A DNA stretch of 64,000 nt from Deinococcus peraridilitoris DSM 19664 (GCF_000317835.1 NC_019793.1:62001-126000); one strand, 5' to 3'. Positions 50,308 to 60,165 are shown, counted from the first letter of the stretch. Translations and numbers: made by a program. Notes: generated by a model not told the origin, from the sequence alone.

Positions 50308-51948
50308 ATGAAACGAACCGCTTTGTCCGTCATGACCCTGCTGACCGCCACCCTGACCGCCACGGCTGTCGCGCAGCAACCCAAGAACGTCTTCACTGTC
50401 GTTCGCTCCAGCCAGTGGGGCGCCCAGAACCTCAATCCCTTCGCGCCCGGCGACCAGCACCTGCCGCCCACCAACAGCGCCATCTACGAGTCGCTATTTT
50501 ATGTCAACCCGCTTGACGGCAAGGCCACGCCGGTCCTGGGCACCAAGTACAACTGGAGCAAGGACAACAAGACCCTCACCATCACCACCCGCGACGGCGT
50601 GAAATGGAACGACGGCAAGCCCTTCAGCGCGGGCGACGCGGCCTTCACCTTCAATTACCTCAAGCAGTTCCCGGCCCTGGACACCTCGGGCATCTGGAAG
50701 AATGGCCTCACCAGCGTGAAGGCCACGGGTAGCAACACCCTCACCTTCGCCTTCGACAAGCCCAACACGCCCATCTTCCAGTACCTGGCCGGGCAGATGA
50801 TCGTGCCCGAGCACGTGTGGAGCGCAATCAAGGATCCGGTGACCGAGACCAATACCAAGCCCGTCGCCACCGGTCCCTTCACCTTCGACAGCTACAGCCA
50901 GCAGGCGCTGCGTGTCCTCAAGAATCCCAACTACTGGATGAAGGGACAGCCCTATGTGGACGCCGTCGTGTGGTACGCCACCAACGGCAACGACGCGGCG
51001 CTGCTCAAACTGCTCAAGGGCGAAGCGGACTACGGCTACGTGGGCGTGTCCGACCCCGAAGGCCAGTACGCCAAGAAAGGCGAGAACCTCAGCTACTACT
51101 GGCCGGTGACGGGGGACAACTACCTGTACTTCAACACCGCCAAGGCACCCTTCAACGATCCCGCCTTCCGCCGCGCCATCTCCCAGGCCATCAATACCAA
51201 GAACGTGGCCGAGAAAGCCTACGCGGGTGTGGCCGACGCGGCCCACAGCAGCGGGGTCATCCCGGCGCAGCAACAGCAGTGGCTGCCCGCCAGCGCCAAG
51301 AATCTGGAAGTGAAGTTCGACGCCGTAGCCGCCGACACTGCCCTCACCAAGGCGGGCTACAAGAAGAACGCTCAGGGCCGCCGCCTGGGCAAGGACGGCA
51401 AGGTGCTGCCTTCCTTCAAGATCCTGGTGGGTGCCGGCTGGACCGACTTCATCACCATGGCGCAGGTCATCGGTGAAGACCTCAAGAAGGTCGGCGTGAA
51501 CACCCAGATCGACCAGCAAGCGTGGAGCTCGTACGCGGGTGGTCTGCAGACCGGCACGTACGACATGGGCATCAGCTGGGGTTGGGGCGGCGGTCCTAAC
51601 CCGTATTACCTGTACAACCAGACCTTCGCGCCCGAGTACAGCGCGCCGGTCGGCAAAACGGCGGCTTCGAACCTCTCGCGCTACACCAATCCCGCCGTCA
51701 CCAAGGCGCTCACGGCGTTCAAGGGCACCAGCGACACCGCCCAGCAGAAGAAGCTGATGGGCACCGTCATCACCACGGTCATGCAGGACATGCCCTGGCT
51801 GCCGCTGACCGACCGCTTCAACTTCTCGCTGTACAACACCGCGAAGTTCACCGGCATGCCCACCAAGCAAAATCCCTACACCGCCGGTGAGGCCGACGAC
51901 GTGGCCGCTGCACGCCTGATGTACCTCAACGTCAAGCCCAAGCAGTAA
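50308..51948 (+). CDS. ABC transporter binding protein, family 5 (oligopeptide/oligosaccharide)
   Basis: A 546-residue extracytoplasmic binding protein. ATG 50308 with AGAGG 7 nt upstream. Signal peptide MKRTALSVMTLLTATLTATAVA, no lipobox. Family-5 features: NPFAPGDQHLPPTNSAIYESLFYVNPLDGK, LTITTRDGVKWNDGKPFSAGDAAFTF, GPFTFDSYSQQALRVLKNPNYW, FRRAISQAINTKNVAEKA and QAWSSYAGGLQTGTYDMGISWGWGGGPNPYYLY. Family-5 members bind peptides, nickel or, in several thermophiles, cello- and other beta-oligosaccharides; the LacI gene and GH3 enzyme flanking this operon favour a beta-glucan oligosaccharide. Confidence 0.9.
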   Translation: MKRTALSVMTLLTATLTATAVAQQPKNVFTVVRSSQWGAQNLNPFAPGDQHLPPTNSAIYESLFYVNPLDGKATPVLGTKYNWSKDNKTLTITTRDGVKWNDGKPFSAGDAAFTFNYLKQFPALDTSGIWKNGLTSVKATGSNTLTFAFDKPNTPIFQYLAGQMIVPEHVWSAIKDPVTETNTKPVATGPFTFDSYSQQALRVLKNPNYWMKGQPYVDAVVWYATNGNDAALLKLLKGEADYGYVGVSDPEGQYAKKGENLSYYWPVTGDNYLYFNTAKAPFNDPAFRRAISQAINTKNVAEKAYAGVADAAHSSGVIPAQQQQWLPASAKNLEVKFDAVAADTALTKAGYKKNAQGRRLGKDGKVLPSFKILVGAGWTDFITMAQVIGEDLKKVGVNTQIDQQAWSSYAGGLQTGTYDMGISWGWGGGPNPYYLYNQTFAPEYSAPVGKTAASNLSRYTNPAVTKALTAFKGTSDTAQQKKLMGTVITTVMQDMPWLPLTDRFNFSLYNTAKFTGMPTKQNPYTAGEADDVAAARLMYLNVKPKQ

Positions 51949-51954
51949 TACCTG

Positions 51955-51990
51955 CGTGGGGGAGAGCTCCTGACGGAGCTCTCCCCCACG
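51955..51990 (+). other. Strong intra-operon stem-loop after the binding protein gene
   Basis: Perfect 16-bp stem (51955-51970 with 51975-51990, loop TGAC), without a T-run, 7 bp after the stop. In other ABC operons such a hairpin protects the binding-protein mRNA and lowers permease expression. The permease ribosome site lies 5 nt further on. Confidence 0.65.
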
Positions 51991-52003
51991 TATTGGAGTG
52001 ATC

Positions 52004-52990
52004 ATGCCCTACCTTCTACGCAAGTTCGGGATTCTGCTGTTTACCCTGTGGGTGGCGGTGACCCTCAATTTCATTCTGCCGCGCCTGGTGCCCGGCGACC
52101 CGATCGGTGCCATGCTCGCCAAGTATCAGGGCAGGCTCGATCCCAGCGCCGTGGACGCCCTCAAGATCGCCTACGGCCTCAACGACCAGGGCAGCGTGGT
52201 CAGCCAGTACTTCACGTACCTGGGCAAGACCGTGCGCGGCGACTTCGGGCGCTCTATCGGGCAGTTCCCCACGCCGGTGTGGGACATCGTGGCGCAGGCA
52301 GCACCCTGGACCATCGGACTGATCGGGGTCTGCACGGTGCTGTCCTTTTTGCTGGGCAGCGCCCTGGGGCTCTACAGCGCCTGGCGCCGGGGCAGCAGGC
52401 TGGCTGACGCCCTACCGCCGCTCGCGCTGTTTCTGAACAGCATGCCCTACTTCTGGTTTGCACTGCTGCTGCTGTACCTGCTGGCCTTCAAGTACAGCTT
52501 CTTTCCCCTCAGCGGCAGTCTCGATCCCTTTCTGACGCCGTACAGCGCCGAGTGGTGGTCCTCGCTGCTGCGCCACGCGGTGCTGCCGGCGCTCACCATC
52601 ATCGTGACGGCAGCGGGGGGCTGGCTGATCACCATGCGCAACAACGTGATGAGCGTGATGAGCGAGGACTACATCGCCTTTGCGCGGGCCAAGGGGCTCA
52701 GCGAGAGCAGGCTGCTGAACCGTTACGTCCTGCGCAACGCCTTGCTGCCCAGCTTCACGGCCTTCGGCATGGCGCTCGGTTTTGTGGTGGGCGGCTCGAT
52801 TCTCACCGAGGTGGTGTTTTCCTACCCCGGATTGGGCTTGCAATTGTTCAACGCCGTCACCACGCTCGACTATCCCTTGATGCAGGCGATTTTTCTATTC
52901 ATCGCACTGGCGGTATTGATCGCCAACTTCTTCGTGGACGCCTTGTACGCGGTGCTTGATCCGCGCGTGCGTGATGGAAAGACGGCATGA
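52004..52990 (+). CDS. ABC permease, DppB type
   Basis: A 328-residue permease with six hydrophobic segments. ATG 52004 has GGAG 6 nt upstream. N-terminal LLFTLWVAVTLNFILPRLVPGDPIGAML is the classical DppB motif; MRNNVMSVMSEDYIAFARAKGLSESRLLNRYVLRNALLPSFTAFGMALG contains the coupling helix (EDYIxxARAKGL). Its stop overlaps the next start (ATGA). Confidence 0.95.
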   Translation: MPYLLRKFGILLFTLWVAVTLNFILPRLVPGDPIGAMLAKYQGRLDPSAVDALKIAYGLNDQGSVVSQYFTYLGKTVRGDFGRSIGQFPTPVWDIVAQAAPWTIGLIGVCTVLSFLLGSALGLYSAWRRGSRLADALPPLALFLNSMPYFWFALLLLYLLAFKYSFFPLSGSLDPFLTPYSAEWWSSLLRHAVLPALTIIVTAAGGWLITMRNNVMSVMSEDYIAFARAKGLSESRLLNRYVLRNALLPSFTAFGMALGFVVGGSILTEVVFSYPGLGLQLFNAVTTLDYPLMQAIFLFIALAVLIANFFVDALYAVLDPRVRDGKTA

Positions 52991-54900
52991 ACGGCGTCAT
53001 CACGATTCTGAGGCGTTCACCACGCGCCTCGCTGGGCCTGGGCATCCTGGTCACCCTGGTGCTGCTGGCCTTGCTGGCGCCCGCCTTCACAGCGCACAGC
53101 CCCACCTCACAGGCATACGGCACCTGGCTGAAGCCGGGCGGCGCACACCTGCTGGGCACCACCGCGCTGGGACAAGACATCTGGGCACAGTTGCTGTACG
53201 GCGCGCGGCTGACGCTGCTGATCGGTTTCGCTGTCGGTCTGGTCGCCACCGCCATTGCGACCGCCATGGGCCTGGCCGCTGCCTATTTCGGCGGCAAAAC
53301 TGACGAAGCCATCAACGTGCTGCTGAACGTGTTTCTGGTGCTGCCGGGCCTCCCCCTCCTGATCATCGCCAGCGCTTTCCTGCGGGGCGGCGGCGTGTGG
53401 TCAATTATTCTGGTGATTTCCCTGACCGGCTGGGCCTGGGGAGCGCGCGTGCTGCGCTCGCAGGCGCTGGCGCTGCGCAACCGTGATTTCGTACAGGCCG
53501 CCGTGGCCAGCGGTGAAGGCGCGGGGCGCATCATCTTCGCCGAGATGCTGCCCAACCTGGCGGGACTGATTGCCGCCAACTTCTTTGGCACGGCGCTGTA
53601 CGCCGTGCTGAGTGAAGCGGGCCTGGCGTTCCTGGGCATGGGTGACGTGAGCCAGGTGACCTGGGGCACCATGCTGTACTGGGCGCAGGCCAAGGGCTCG
53701 CTGCTGCAGGGCGCGTGGTGGTGGGTGGCCGCGCCGGGACTGTGCATCGCGCTGCTGGGGACGGCCTTCGCCCTGATCAACTTCGGCATTGACGAAGTCA
53801 CCAATCCCAGGGTCATGCACGCCAACAAGGCCACGCGCGTACTGCGGCGGAAACACGCGAATGCCGCGCCGCTGGCCTCGCCGGGCAGCGCCCAATCCCT
53901 GCTGGCCATCCGCAACCTCGACGCCGGATACGTGACTCCCGGCGGCAACGTCCGCGCGGTGCGGGACGTGAGCCTCGACGTGGCGCCGGGAGAATTCTTG
54001 GGCCTGGCCGGAGAATCCGGCTGCGGCAAGAGCACGCTGGCCTTTGCTGCCACCCGCCTGCTCGACGCGCCGGGCGTGGTGTTCGGCGGCGAAGCCCGGC
54101 TGGCTGGAAAGGATCTGCTGGGACTCTCCCCTGAGGAGCTGCGGCGGGTGCGCTGGAAAGACTACAGTCTGGTGTTCCAGGCCAGCATGAACATCCTCAA
54201 TCCGGTGCTGAAAGTGCGCGAGCAAGTCTATGACGCCATGCAGGCGCACGGGATACAGGACCAGGCCAAACTGGAAGCGCGCGCGCGTGAACTGTTTCAG
54301 CTGGTGGGCATCCGCGAGGATTACCTGAGTGCCTACCCCCACCAGCTCTCGGGCGGCATGAAGCAGCGCGTGGTCATCGCCATCGCCCTGGCGCTGGAGC
54401 CGAAACTGGTCGTGATGGACGAACCGACCACAGCCCTCGATGTTGTCGTACAACGCCAGATTCTGCAGGAAATCGACGCCGTCCGGCGCCGGCTGGGCAT
54501 CAGCATCGTGTTTATCACCCACGACCTCAGCCTGCTGGTCGAGATGAGCGACCGCATCGCCATCATGTATGCGGGCGAAGTCGTGGAGGAAGCGAGTGCC
54601 AGCGCCATTTACACCCACCCCAAACACCCCTACACCCGCAAGCTCATGAGCGCCTTTCCGCCGCTGGAAGGTCCTCGGGAACGCCGCGCGGGCATTCCGG
54701 GACGGCCCCCCGCCCTGTCCCAGTCAATTCAGGGCTGTCCCTTCTTCGAGCGCTGCCCCAGCCGGATGCCCGGCGTGTGCAACGAAAAGCCGCTGCAGAA
54801 GTTCGACGAAGCGACCGGGCATTCCGTTGCGTGCTTTCTCTACGATCCCACGGTCGATCCCCAACGCAAGGAGCAGCATGAAGCGCTTGCCAGCGACTGA
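52987..54900 (+). CDS. Fused ABC permease and ATPase (DppC-DppD type)
   Basis: A 637-residue fusion. Residues about 1-280 form a DppC-like permease (HLLGTTALGQDIWAQLLYGARLTLLIG, coupling loop LRNRDFVQAAVASGEGAGRIIFAEMLP). After a linker (280-305) comes a DppD-like ATPase: Walker A GESGCGKSTLAF, signature LSGGMKQRVVIAIALA, Walker B LVVMDEPTTALD and the C-terminal Cys-rich tail GCPFFERCPSRMPGVC. Such fusions are known in some oligopeptide/sugar ABC systems. It starts in the DppB stop and its end overlaps the next ATPase by 23 bp. Confidence 0.93.
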   Translation: MNGVITILRRSPRASLGLGILVTLVLLALLAPAFTAHSPTSQAYGTWLKPGGAHLLGTTALGQDIWAQLLYGARLTLLIGFAVGLVATAIATAMGLAAAYFGGKTDEAINVLLNVFLVLPGLPLLIIASAFLRGGGVWSIILVISLTGWAWGARVLRSQALALRNRDFVQAAVASGEGAGRIIFAEMLPNLAGLIAANFFGTALYAVLSEAGLAFLGMGDVSQVTWGTMLYWAQAKGSLLQGAWWWVAAPGLCIALLGTAFALINFGIDEVTNPRVMHANKATRVLRRKHANAAPLASPGSAQSLLAIRNLDAGYVTPGGNVRAVRDVSLDVAPGEFLGLAGESGCGKSTLAFAATRLLDAPGVVFGGEARLAGKDLLGLSPEELRRVRWKDYSLVFQASMNILNPVLKVREQVYDAMQAHGIQDQAKLEARARELFQLVGIREDYLSAYPHQLSGGMKQRVVIAIALALEPKLVVMDEPTTALDVVVQRQILQEIDAVRRRLGISIVFITHDLSLLVEMSDRIAIMYAGEVVEEASASAIYTHPKHPYTRKLMSAFPPLEGPRERRAGIPGRPPALSQSIQGCPFFERCPSRMPGVCNEKPLQKFDEATGHSVACFLYDPTVDPQRKEQHEALASD

Positions 54901-55939
54901 AATGGCCGCGACGAGTATCGTTGCGGACACCTCAAGTGCCCTTGAACTGCGCGGCCTGACCAAGGTGTTCAGGGTCGGGCGGTCCCAGCAGCCTGTCACC
55001 GCCGTCAATAACCTCACGCTGAGCATCAAACGCGGCGAGGTGCTCGGGCTGGTCGGCGAGAGCGGCAGCGGCAAAAGCACGGTCGCGCGCCTCATCGCGC
55101 ACCTGCACGAACCCACCTCAGGTCAACTGACGGTAACCGGGAGGGAGGTTCCACGCGCCCTGCACGGAGCCGCACTGAGGCAGTTCCGCCGGCACGTGCA
55201 GATGATTTTTCAGGACCCTTTCGCGAGCCTCAATCCGCTGCACACCGTGGGGTACATTCTCTCGCGGCCCCTGAGGATTCACGGACTGGCTCGCGGCGCT
55301 GAGATACGGACGCAGGTGAACGCGTTGCTCGAACGGGTCGGGTTGTCTCCCGGCGCGAGTTACGCCGCCAAAAAGCCGCATGAACTTTCGGGCGGTCAGC
55401 GTCAGCGCGTGGTGATCGCGCGGGCGCTTGCCGCGAAGCCGCAACTGATTCTCGCCGACGAGCCGACCAGCGCGCTCGACGTGTCGATCCGGCTCGACAT
55501 CATGAATTTGCTGCTCGATCTGCGCGATCAGGAAAGCCTCGCCATGCTGTTCATCACCCACGACCTGGCGGGCGCACGTTACATGAGCGACCGCGTCGCG
55601 GTAATGTACGCTGGGCACCTGGTGGAAATCGGTCCCGCAGATCAGGTCATCAACCGTCCGCAAATGCCTTACACGCAGCTCCTGAAAAGCGCCGCGCCAA
55701 ATCCTGAGGCCGCACTCCGGTCCGGGCCGCTCGAAGCGCGCGGCGAGGTGCCGGACCTGAAGAACCTGCCGCCCGGCTGTCCTTTCGAGCCGCGCTGCCC
55801 TTACGCCCGACCGGTATGCCGTGACAGCTTGCCGCGCCTGTACGAAGTCGGACCGGAACATCAGTCGCGCTGCATTCTGCACGATCCGGTTCTGGCCACC
55901 CAGCCTCCCCTGCATCCCAGTCCTCAACCGGTCGCCTGA
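54878..55939 (+). CDS. ABC transporter ATPase, DppF type
   Basis: A 353-residue ATPase, the second nucleotide-binding subunit. ATG 54878 with AAGGAG 4 nt upstream; this overlaps the fusion gene by 23 bp. Walker A GESGSGKSTVARL, Q-loop MIFQDPFASLNPLHTV, signature LSGGQRQRVVIARALA, Walker B LILADEPTSALD and tail GCPFEPRCPYARPVC. Heterodimer with the ATPase half of the fusion is expected. Confidence 0.94.
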   Translation: MKRLPATEMAATSIVADTSSALELRGLTKVFRVGRSQQPVTAVNNLTLSIKRGEVLGLVGESGSGKSTVARLIAHLHEPTSGQLTVTGREVPRALHGAALRQFRRHVQMIFQDPFASLNPLHTVGYILSRPLRIHGLARGAEIRTQVNALLERVGLSPGASYAAKKPHELSGGQRQRVVIARALAAKPQLILADEPTSALDVSIRLDIMNLLLDLRDQESLAMLFITHDLAGARYMSDRVAVMYAGHLVEIGPADQVINRPQMPYTQLLKSAAPNPEAALRSGPLEARGEVPDLKNLPPGCPFEPRCPYARPVCRDSLPRLYEVGPEHQSRCILHDPVLATQPPLHPSPQPVA

Positions 55940-55973
55940 CCTGACGCGTCCAGATCCCAAGGAGATTTCTGAA

Positions 55974-57806
55974 ATGACCCAGCCCCTTTCGGCCACCGGC
56001 CAGCAGTTTGTCGCGTCCCTTCTTTCGTCCATGACGCTGGACGAAAAGATCGGCCAGATGACGCAACCTGAAAAGAACAGCGTCAAAGCCGGCGACATCG
56101 CCCGTCTGTCGCTGGGCAGCGTCCTCAGCGGTGGCGGCGGCAATCCCGAGCCGAACACCCCCATGGCCTGGCGCGCGATGGTGGAGGGCTTTCAGCAGGA
56201 AGCACTGCAGTCCCGCCTGAAAATTCCGCTGCTCTACGGCGTCGACGCCGTACACGGACACAACAACGTGGTGGGCACCACTATCTTTCCTCACAATATT
56301 GCGCTCGGCGCCACCCGCGACGCCGATCTGGTGCGTCGCATCGGGCGGGCCACCGCGCTCGAAGTGGCAGCCACCGGTGTACGCTGGGACTTCGCGCCGG
56401 CCGTGAGCATTCCGCAGGACATCCGCTGGGGCCGGACCTACGAGGGGTACAGCCAGGACCCGCAGGTCGTGTCCGAACTTGCGGTGGCGTACATCGAAGG
56501 ACTGCGGGGTGAAGCCTGGAACAGCCCGACCTCGGTGCTGCCCAGCGTCAAGCATTTCGTGGCCGACGCAGCCGCGACCTGGGGCACCTCGAAACGCGTC
56601 GACCGTCAGGCGCTGAGTCTGGACCGCACGCTGGCGATTGCCAAAATGGGTCAGGGCTTTGTCGAACTGCTCGATCAGGGCGCCTGGCAGATCGATCAGG
56701 GCGACGCGCTGATCGACGAAGCGACCCTGCGTGAAGTGCACCTGCCGCCGTACAAGGCGGCCATCGACGCGGGCGCCCTGAACGTGATGGCGTCTTACAG
56801 CAGCTGGAACGGCCTCAAGATGCACGCTCACCAATACCTGCTGACCGACGTGCTCAAACAGGAACTGGGCTTTCAGGGCTTCGTCGTGAGCGACTGGGAA
56901 GCCATCGATCAGGTGCACGAGGACTTCGACCGTGCGGTGGTCCTGTCCATCAATGCTGGCATCGACATGGTGATGGTGCCCTTCGACTACGAGCGCTTCA
57001 TCGCCAGCCTGAAGCGAGCGGTCCAGACCGGTGAGGTTCTTGAAGCGCGAATTGACGACGCGGTGCGGCGCATCCTGACGGCCAAGCACGCTCTGGGCCT
57101 CTTTGAGCAGCCGTACACCGACCCCGCCCTGCTGGAAGCGGTGGGCAGCGAGGCGCACCGGCACCTCGCCCGCGAAGCCGTGCGCAAGTCACTGGTGTTG
57201 CTCAAGAACGAAGGTGACGTGCTTCCCCTGCGGGCGGACGGTCCGGAGATTCTGGTGGCCGGCGCGGCGGCCGATGACATCGGGGCGCAGTGTGGCGGCT
57301 GGACGATCAGCTGGATGGGTGGACACGGCAACGTCACCCCGGGCACCAGCATCCTGGAGGGTTTTCAGCAGGCGGCGCCTGGCAAGGTGCATTTCAGTGC
57401 TGACGGTGAAGTGGAGCGCCACTACCCGGTTGGTGTGGTCGTGGTGGCCGAAGAGCCGTACGCCGAGGGAATGGGCGACCGTGCCGATCTGTCGCTGTCC
57501 GGCGAGCAACTGGCGCTGATCGAGCGGGTACGTGGACGCTGCGAGCGGCTGGTCGTGGTACTGCTGTCGGGCCGGCCCCTGATCATCACAGAGCAGATAC
57601 CGCAGTGGGACGCGCTGGTAGCCGCGTGGTTGCCCGGCAGTGAGGGGCACGGCGTAGCGGAGGTGCTGTTCGGGCAGTTTCCCTTCATCGGGCGTCTGGC
57701 CTTCGACTGGCCCGCGTCGCATCACGACATTCCCCGCCGAGCGGACGCACAGTATCTTTTCCGCATCGGAGATGGGCTCAGGAGCGGCGTGGTGGTCTCG
57801 TCCTGA
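55974..57806 (+). CDS. GH3 beta-glucosidase
   Basis: A 610-residue glycoside hydrolase family 3 enzyme. Start ATG 55974 with AAGGAG about 10 nt upstream. Order: (beta/alpha)8 domain (DEKIGQMTQPEK, LLYGVDAVHGHNNV, GRTYEGYSQDPQV, KHFVADAAATWGTS, nucleophile Asp in FVVSDWEAIDQVH) and alpha/beta sandwich (HLAREAVRKSLVLLKNEGDVLPL, GGWTISWMGGHGNVTPGTSILEGF, ADLSLSGEQLALI). No fibronectin-like domain. The absence of a signal peptide fits hydrolysis of imported oligosaccharides. Last gene of the LacI-ABC operon, 34 bp after the ATPase gene. Cellobiose or laminaribiose-type sugars are likely substrates. Confidence 0.93.
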   Translation: MTQPLSATGQQFVASLLSSMTLDEKIGQMTQPEKNSVKAGDIARLSLGSVLSGGGGNPEPNTPMAWRAMVEGFQQEALQSRLKIPLLYGVDAVHGHNNVVGTTIFPHNIALGATRDADLVRRIGRATALEVAATGVRWDFAPAVSIPQDIRWGRTYEGYSQDPQVVSELAVAYIEGLRGEAWNSPTSVLPSVKHFVADAAATWGTSKRVDRQALSLDRTLAIAKMGQGFVELLDQGAWQIDQGDALIDEATLREVHLPPYKAAIDAGALNVMASYSSWNGLKMHAHQYLLTDVLKQELGFQGFVVSDWEAIDQVHEDFDRAVVLSINAGIDMVMVPFDYERFIASLKRAVQTGEVLEARIDDAVRRILTAKHALGLFEQPYTDPALLEAVGSEAHRHLAREAVRKSLVLLKNEGDVLPLRADGPEILVAGAAADDIGAQCGGWTISWMGGHGNVTPGTSILEGFQQAAPGKVHFSADGEVERHYPVGVVVVAEEPYAEGMGDRADLSLSGEQLALIERVRGRCERLVVVLLSGRPLIITEQIPQWDALVAAWLPGSEGHGVAEVLFGQFPFIGRLAFDWPASHHDIPRRADAQYLFRIGDGLRSGVVVSS

Positions 57807-58063
57807 ATACCGGGCGGTGATCGGTCCCGTCGCCGACGGGCGCGGCTTACCATACACGGCGCGCCTGTCCTCGGGCTGGCAGGGCCAATCTCAGGTGGTG
57901 GGGCGCCGCTCTCGGGCTGCCCCTCGTGTATACTCCCGAGATGATGTGGGCGCGAATGATGCGAGGCACCCCGGGCGAGTAGCGAAAGCGACATCGCACG
58001 GGGGCGCATTATGGTGCGCCCCTGAACTTTTGGACCGAGGTACCCCCAAGCCGAGGAGAACGC
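57807..58063 (+). other. Structured leader region of metG
   Basis: A TATACT box (57929-57934) is the best -10, giving a transcript leader of about 120 nt. The leader has alternating short stems and the hairpin at 58001-58022. No T-box consensus (AGGGTGGnACCGCG) or SAM-I riboswitch core is present. Confidence 0.45.
58001..58031 (+). terminator. Possible attenuator hairpin in the metG leader
   Basis: GGGGCGCA (58001-58008), loop TTATGG, TGCGCCCC (58015-58022), then TGAAC and TTTT (58028-58031). The T-run is offset by 5 nt, so it would be a weak terminator; it could be part of a control switch. Confidence 0.4.
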
Positions 58064-60046
58064 ATGACCGAGGAAAAACGCACTTTTTACGTCACGACGG
58101 CCATTGATTACCTGACCGGTCCACCACACATCGGCCACGTCTTTGAAAAGGTACTCACCGACGCGCTCGCGCGCTACCACCGCGCCGCCGGATACGACAC
58201 CTATTTCCTGACCGGCACCGACGAACACGGCGAGCGTATCCTGAAACTGGCCCGTGAGGCCGGAATGACTCCCCAGGCGTTCGCGGACGAACTGTCGAAC
58301 AATGCCTTTCGCAAAACCTACGATACCCTGAACGTCAGTTACGACGACTTTATCCGCACCACGCAGGAGCGGCACAAGCGCTACGTGCAGGAAGTCCTGC
58401 AACGGGTGTACGACACGGGCGACATCTATTACGCCGAGTACGAGGGGTTGTACTCACTCGGCGCCGAACGCTTCGTGACCGAAAAGGAACTGGTCAACGG
58501 CGTCCTGCCCGGCGACAAGGAACCGCCCGAGCTTCGGCGCGAAGCCAATTACTTTTTCCGGATGGAAAAGTACCAGGCCTGGCTGCTCGAGCATTTGCAG
58601 CAAAATCCGCAGTTCATCCAGCCGAGCGGTTACCGCAATGAAGTGCTGGAGATGCTGCGTGAGCCCATCGGCGACCTGTCGATCTCGCGGCCCAGAGCCC
58701 GCGTGCCGTGGGGCATCGAGCTGCCCTGGGACCCGGAGCACGTCACGTACGTCTGGTTCGACGCCCTGCTGAATTACGTCTCGGCCCTGGAAGACGTCGG
58801 CAGGACCGACCTCTTTCCGAAAGCATGGCACGTGATCGGCAAGGACATCCTGAAACCGCACGCGGTGTTCTGGCCGACCATGCTCCGGGCCGCGGGTCTG
58901 CCGCTCTACGAAAAGCTGGTCGTGCACGCCCATATCCTGGCCGAGGACGGACGCAAGATGGGCAAGAGCCTCGGGAACGCCATCGACCCGGTCAAGCTGC
59001 TCGCCGACTTCGGCGCGGACGCCGTGCGCTACACGCTGCTGCGTGAAACCACGCTGGGCAGCGACAGCCCCTACGGTGAGAACATCCTCAAAAACCGTCT
59101 GGAAAGCGACCTCGCCAACGACCTCGGGAACCTGCTTTCCCGCACGACCAGCATGGTCCAGAAGTACCGGGGCGGCGTCGTGCCCGCTTCCGGTCCGCAA
59201 GGTCTGCGCGAGGAAGGCATCATCGCGCGCGCGCAGGCCCTGCCAGCGGAAATCATGGGACTGGTGCGCGAACTGCGTCTCAGCCAGGCCCTTGAGGCCA
59301 GCATGGAATTCGTACGTGACCTCAACCGCTACATTGCCGAAAGCAAGCCCTGGGATCTCGCCAAGAAGGAAGAGCAGGCTGCACAGCTCGATACCGTGCT
59401 CTACACCGCCATCGAGGGCCTGCGGGTCGCGAGCGTGCTGCTGGAAAGCGCCATCCCCAACAAGGCGGTTGCCCTGCGCGAACAGCTCGGCCTGGGTGGA
59501 CAAAACTACCCTCTGCAAGGCGCCTGGGGACTCACGCCGGCTGGCACGACCGTGCAGAGTGGGCCGATTCTGTTCCCCAAAGCCGACGCAGACCTGAAAA
59601 AGGGCGAGGACGCGGGCAAGAAGCCCCCGGCCACTTCCACTGCACCCACCCCTGGCCCAGCAGCTCCGGCCAATCCCGCTGCTGCGCGGACGCCCGAGGT
59701 TGCGCCCCAGGAGACCCTGCCTGAAATCAGCATCGACGACTTTGCGCGTCTGGATCTGCGCATCGCCCAGGTGATCGCGGCGCAGGCGGTTGAGAAGGCC
59801 GACAAGCTGCTCAAGCTCACCGTCAGGCTGGGCGACGAGGAGCGTACGGTCGTCTCGGGAATTCGCAAGTGGTTCGCTCCGGAAGACCTCGTAGGACGCA
59901 AGGTGGTGCTGGTGGCCAACCTCAAGCCGGTCAAACTGCGCGGCATTTTGAGTCAGGGCATGGTTCTGGCCGCCGAAGACGCCGAAGGCAACCTCGACCT
60001 CGTGGGAACCGGAATGGACCTTCCCAGCGGAACCAAGGTGCGCTGA
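58064..60046 (+). CDS. metG: Methionyl-tRNA synthetase with C-terminal tRNA-binding domain
   Basis: A 660-residue class I synthetase charging tRNA-Met. ATG with GAGGAG 6 nt upstream. HIGH motif is H22-I-G-H25, KMSKS is K298-M-G-K-S302. The knuckle region reads [15 protein letters not shown] and lacks the Cys pairs of zinc-containing MetRS. The anticodon-binding helical domain is followed by an Ala/Pro-rich linker (about 512-550) and an EMAP/Trbp111-type domain ([61 protein letters not shown]). Essential and complete. Confidence 0.97.
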   Translation: MTEEKRTFYVTTAIDYLTGPPHIGHVFEKVLTDALARYHRAAGYDTYFLTGTDEHGERILKLAREAGMTPQAFADELSNNAFRKTYDTLNVSYDDFIRTTQERHKRYVQEVLQRVYDTGDIYYAEYEGLYSLGAERFVTEKELVNGVLPGDKEPPELRREANYFFRMEKYQAWLLEHLQQNPQFIQPSGYRNEVLEMLREPIGDLSISRPRARVPWGIELPWDPEHVTYVWFDALLNYVSALEDVGRTDLFPKAWHVIGKDILKPHAVFWPTMLRAAGLPLYEKLVVHAHILAEDGRKMGKSLGNAIDPVKLLADFGADAVRYTLLRETTLGSDSPYGENILKNRLESDLANDLGNLLSRTTSMVQKYRGGVVPASGPQGLREEGIIARAQALPAEIMGLVRELRLSQALEASMEFVRDLNRYIAESKPWDLAKKEEQAAQLDTVLYTAIEGLRVASVLLESAIPNKAVALREQLGLGGQNYPLQGAWGLTPAGTTVQSGPILFPKADADLKKGEDAGKKPPATSTAPTPGPAAPANPAAARTPEVAPQETLPEISIDDFARLDLRIAQVIAAQAVEKADKLLKLTVRLGDEERTVVSGIRKWFAPEDLVGRKVVLVANLKPVKLRGILSQGMVLAAEDAEGNLDLVGTGMDLPSGTKVR

Positions 60047-60067
60047 GGAAACGTAAAGATAAGCAGC

Positions 60068-60114
60068 AAAACGAACGAGGAATCCGGCTTGATGCTGGTT
60101 TCCTCGTTCGTTTT
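60068..60114. terminator. Bidirectional terminator between metG and the efflux gene
   Basis: A 15-bp perfect stem (60068-60082 with 60100-60114) with an inner CCGGC/GCTGG stem in the loop. TTTT ends the + side and the complementary AAAA gives TTTT on the - side, so both convergent genes are ended. Confidence 0.9.
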
Positions 60115-60165
60115 CTCTTGTTCCGAAGCGCGCAGGGGCGCTCTGCTCTCGGCGCTCTGCGGGCG

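Noticed and set aside
57807..58063. T-box or SAM riboswitch before metG
   Set aside because: The T-box AGGGTGGnACC core and the SAM-I conserved core are absent; only generic stems are visible.
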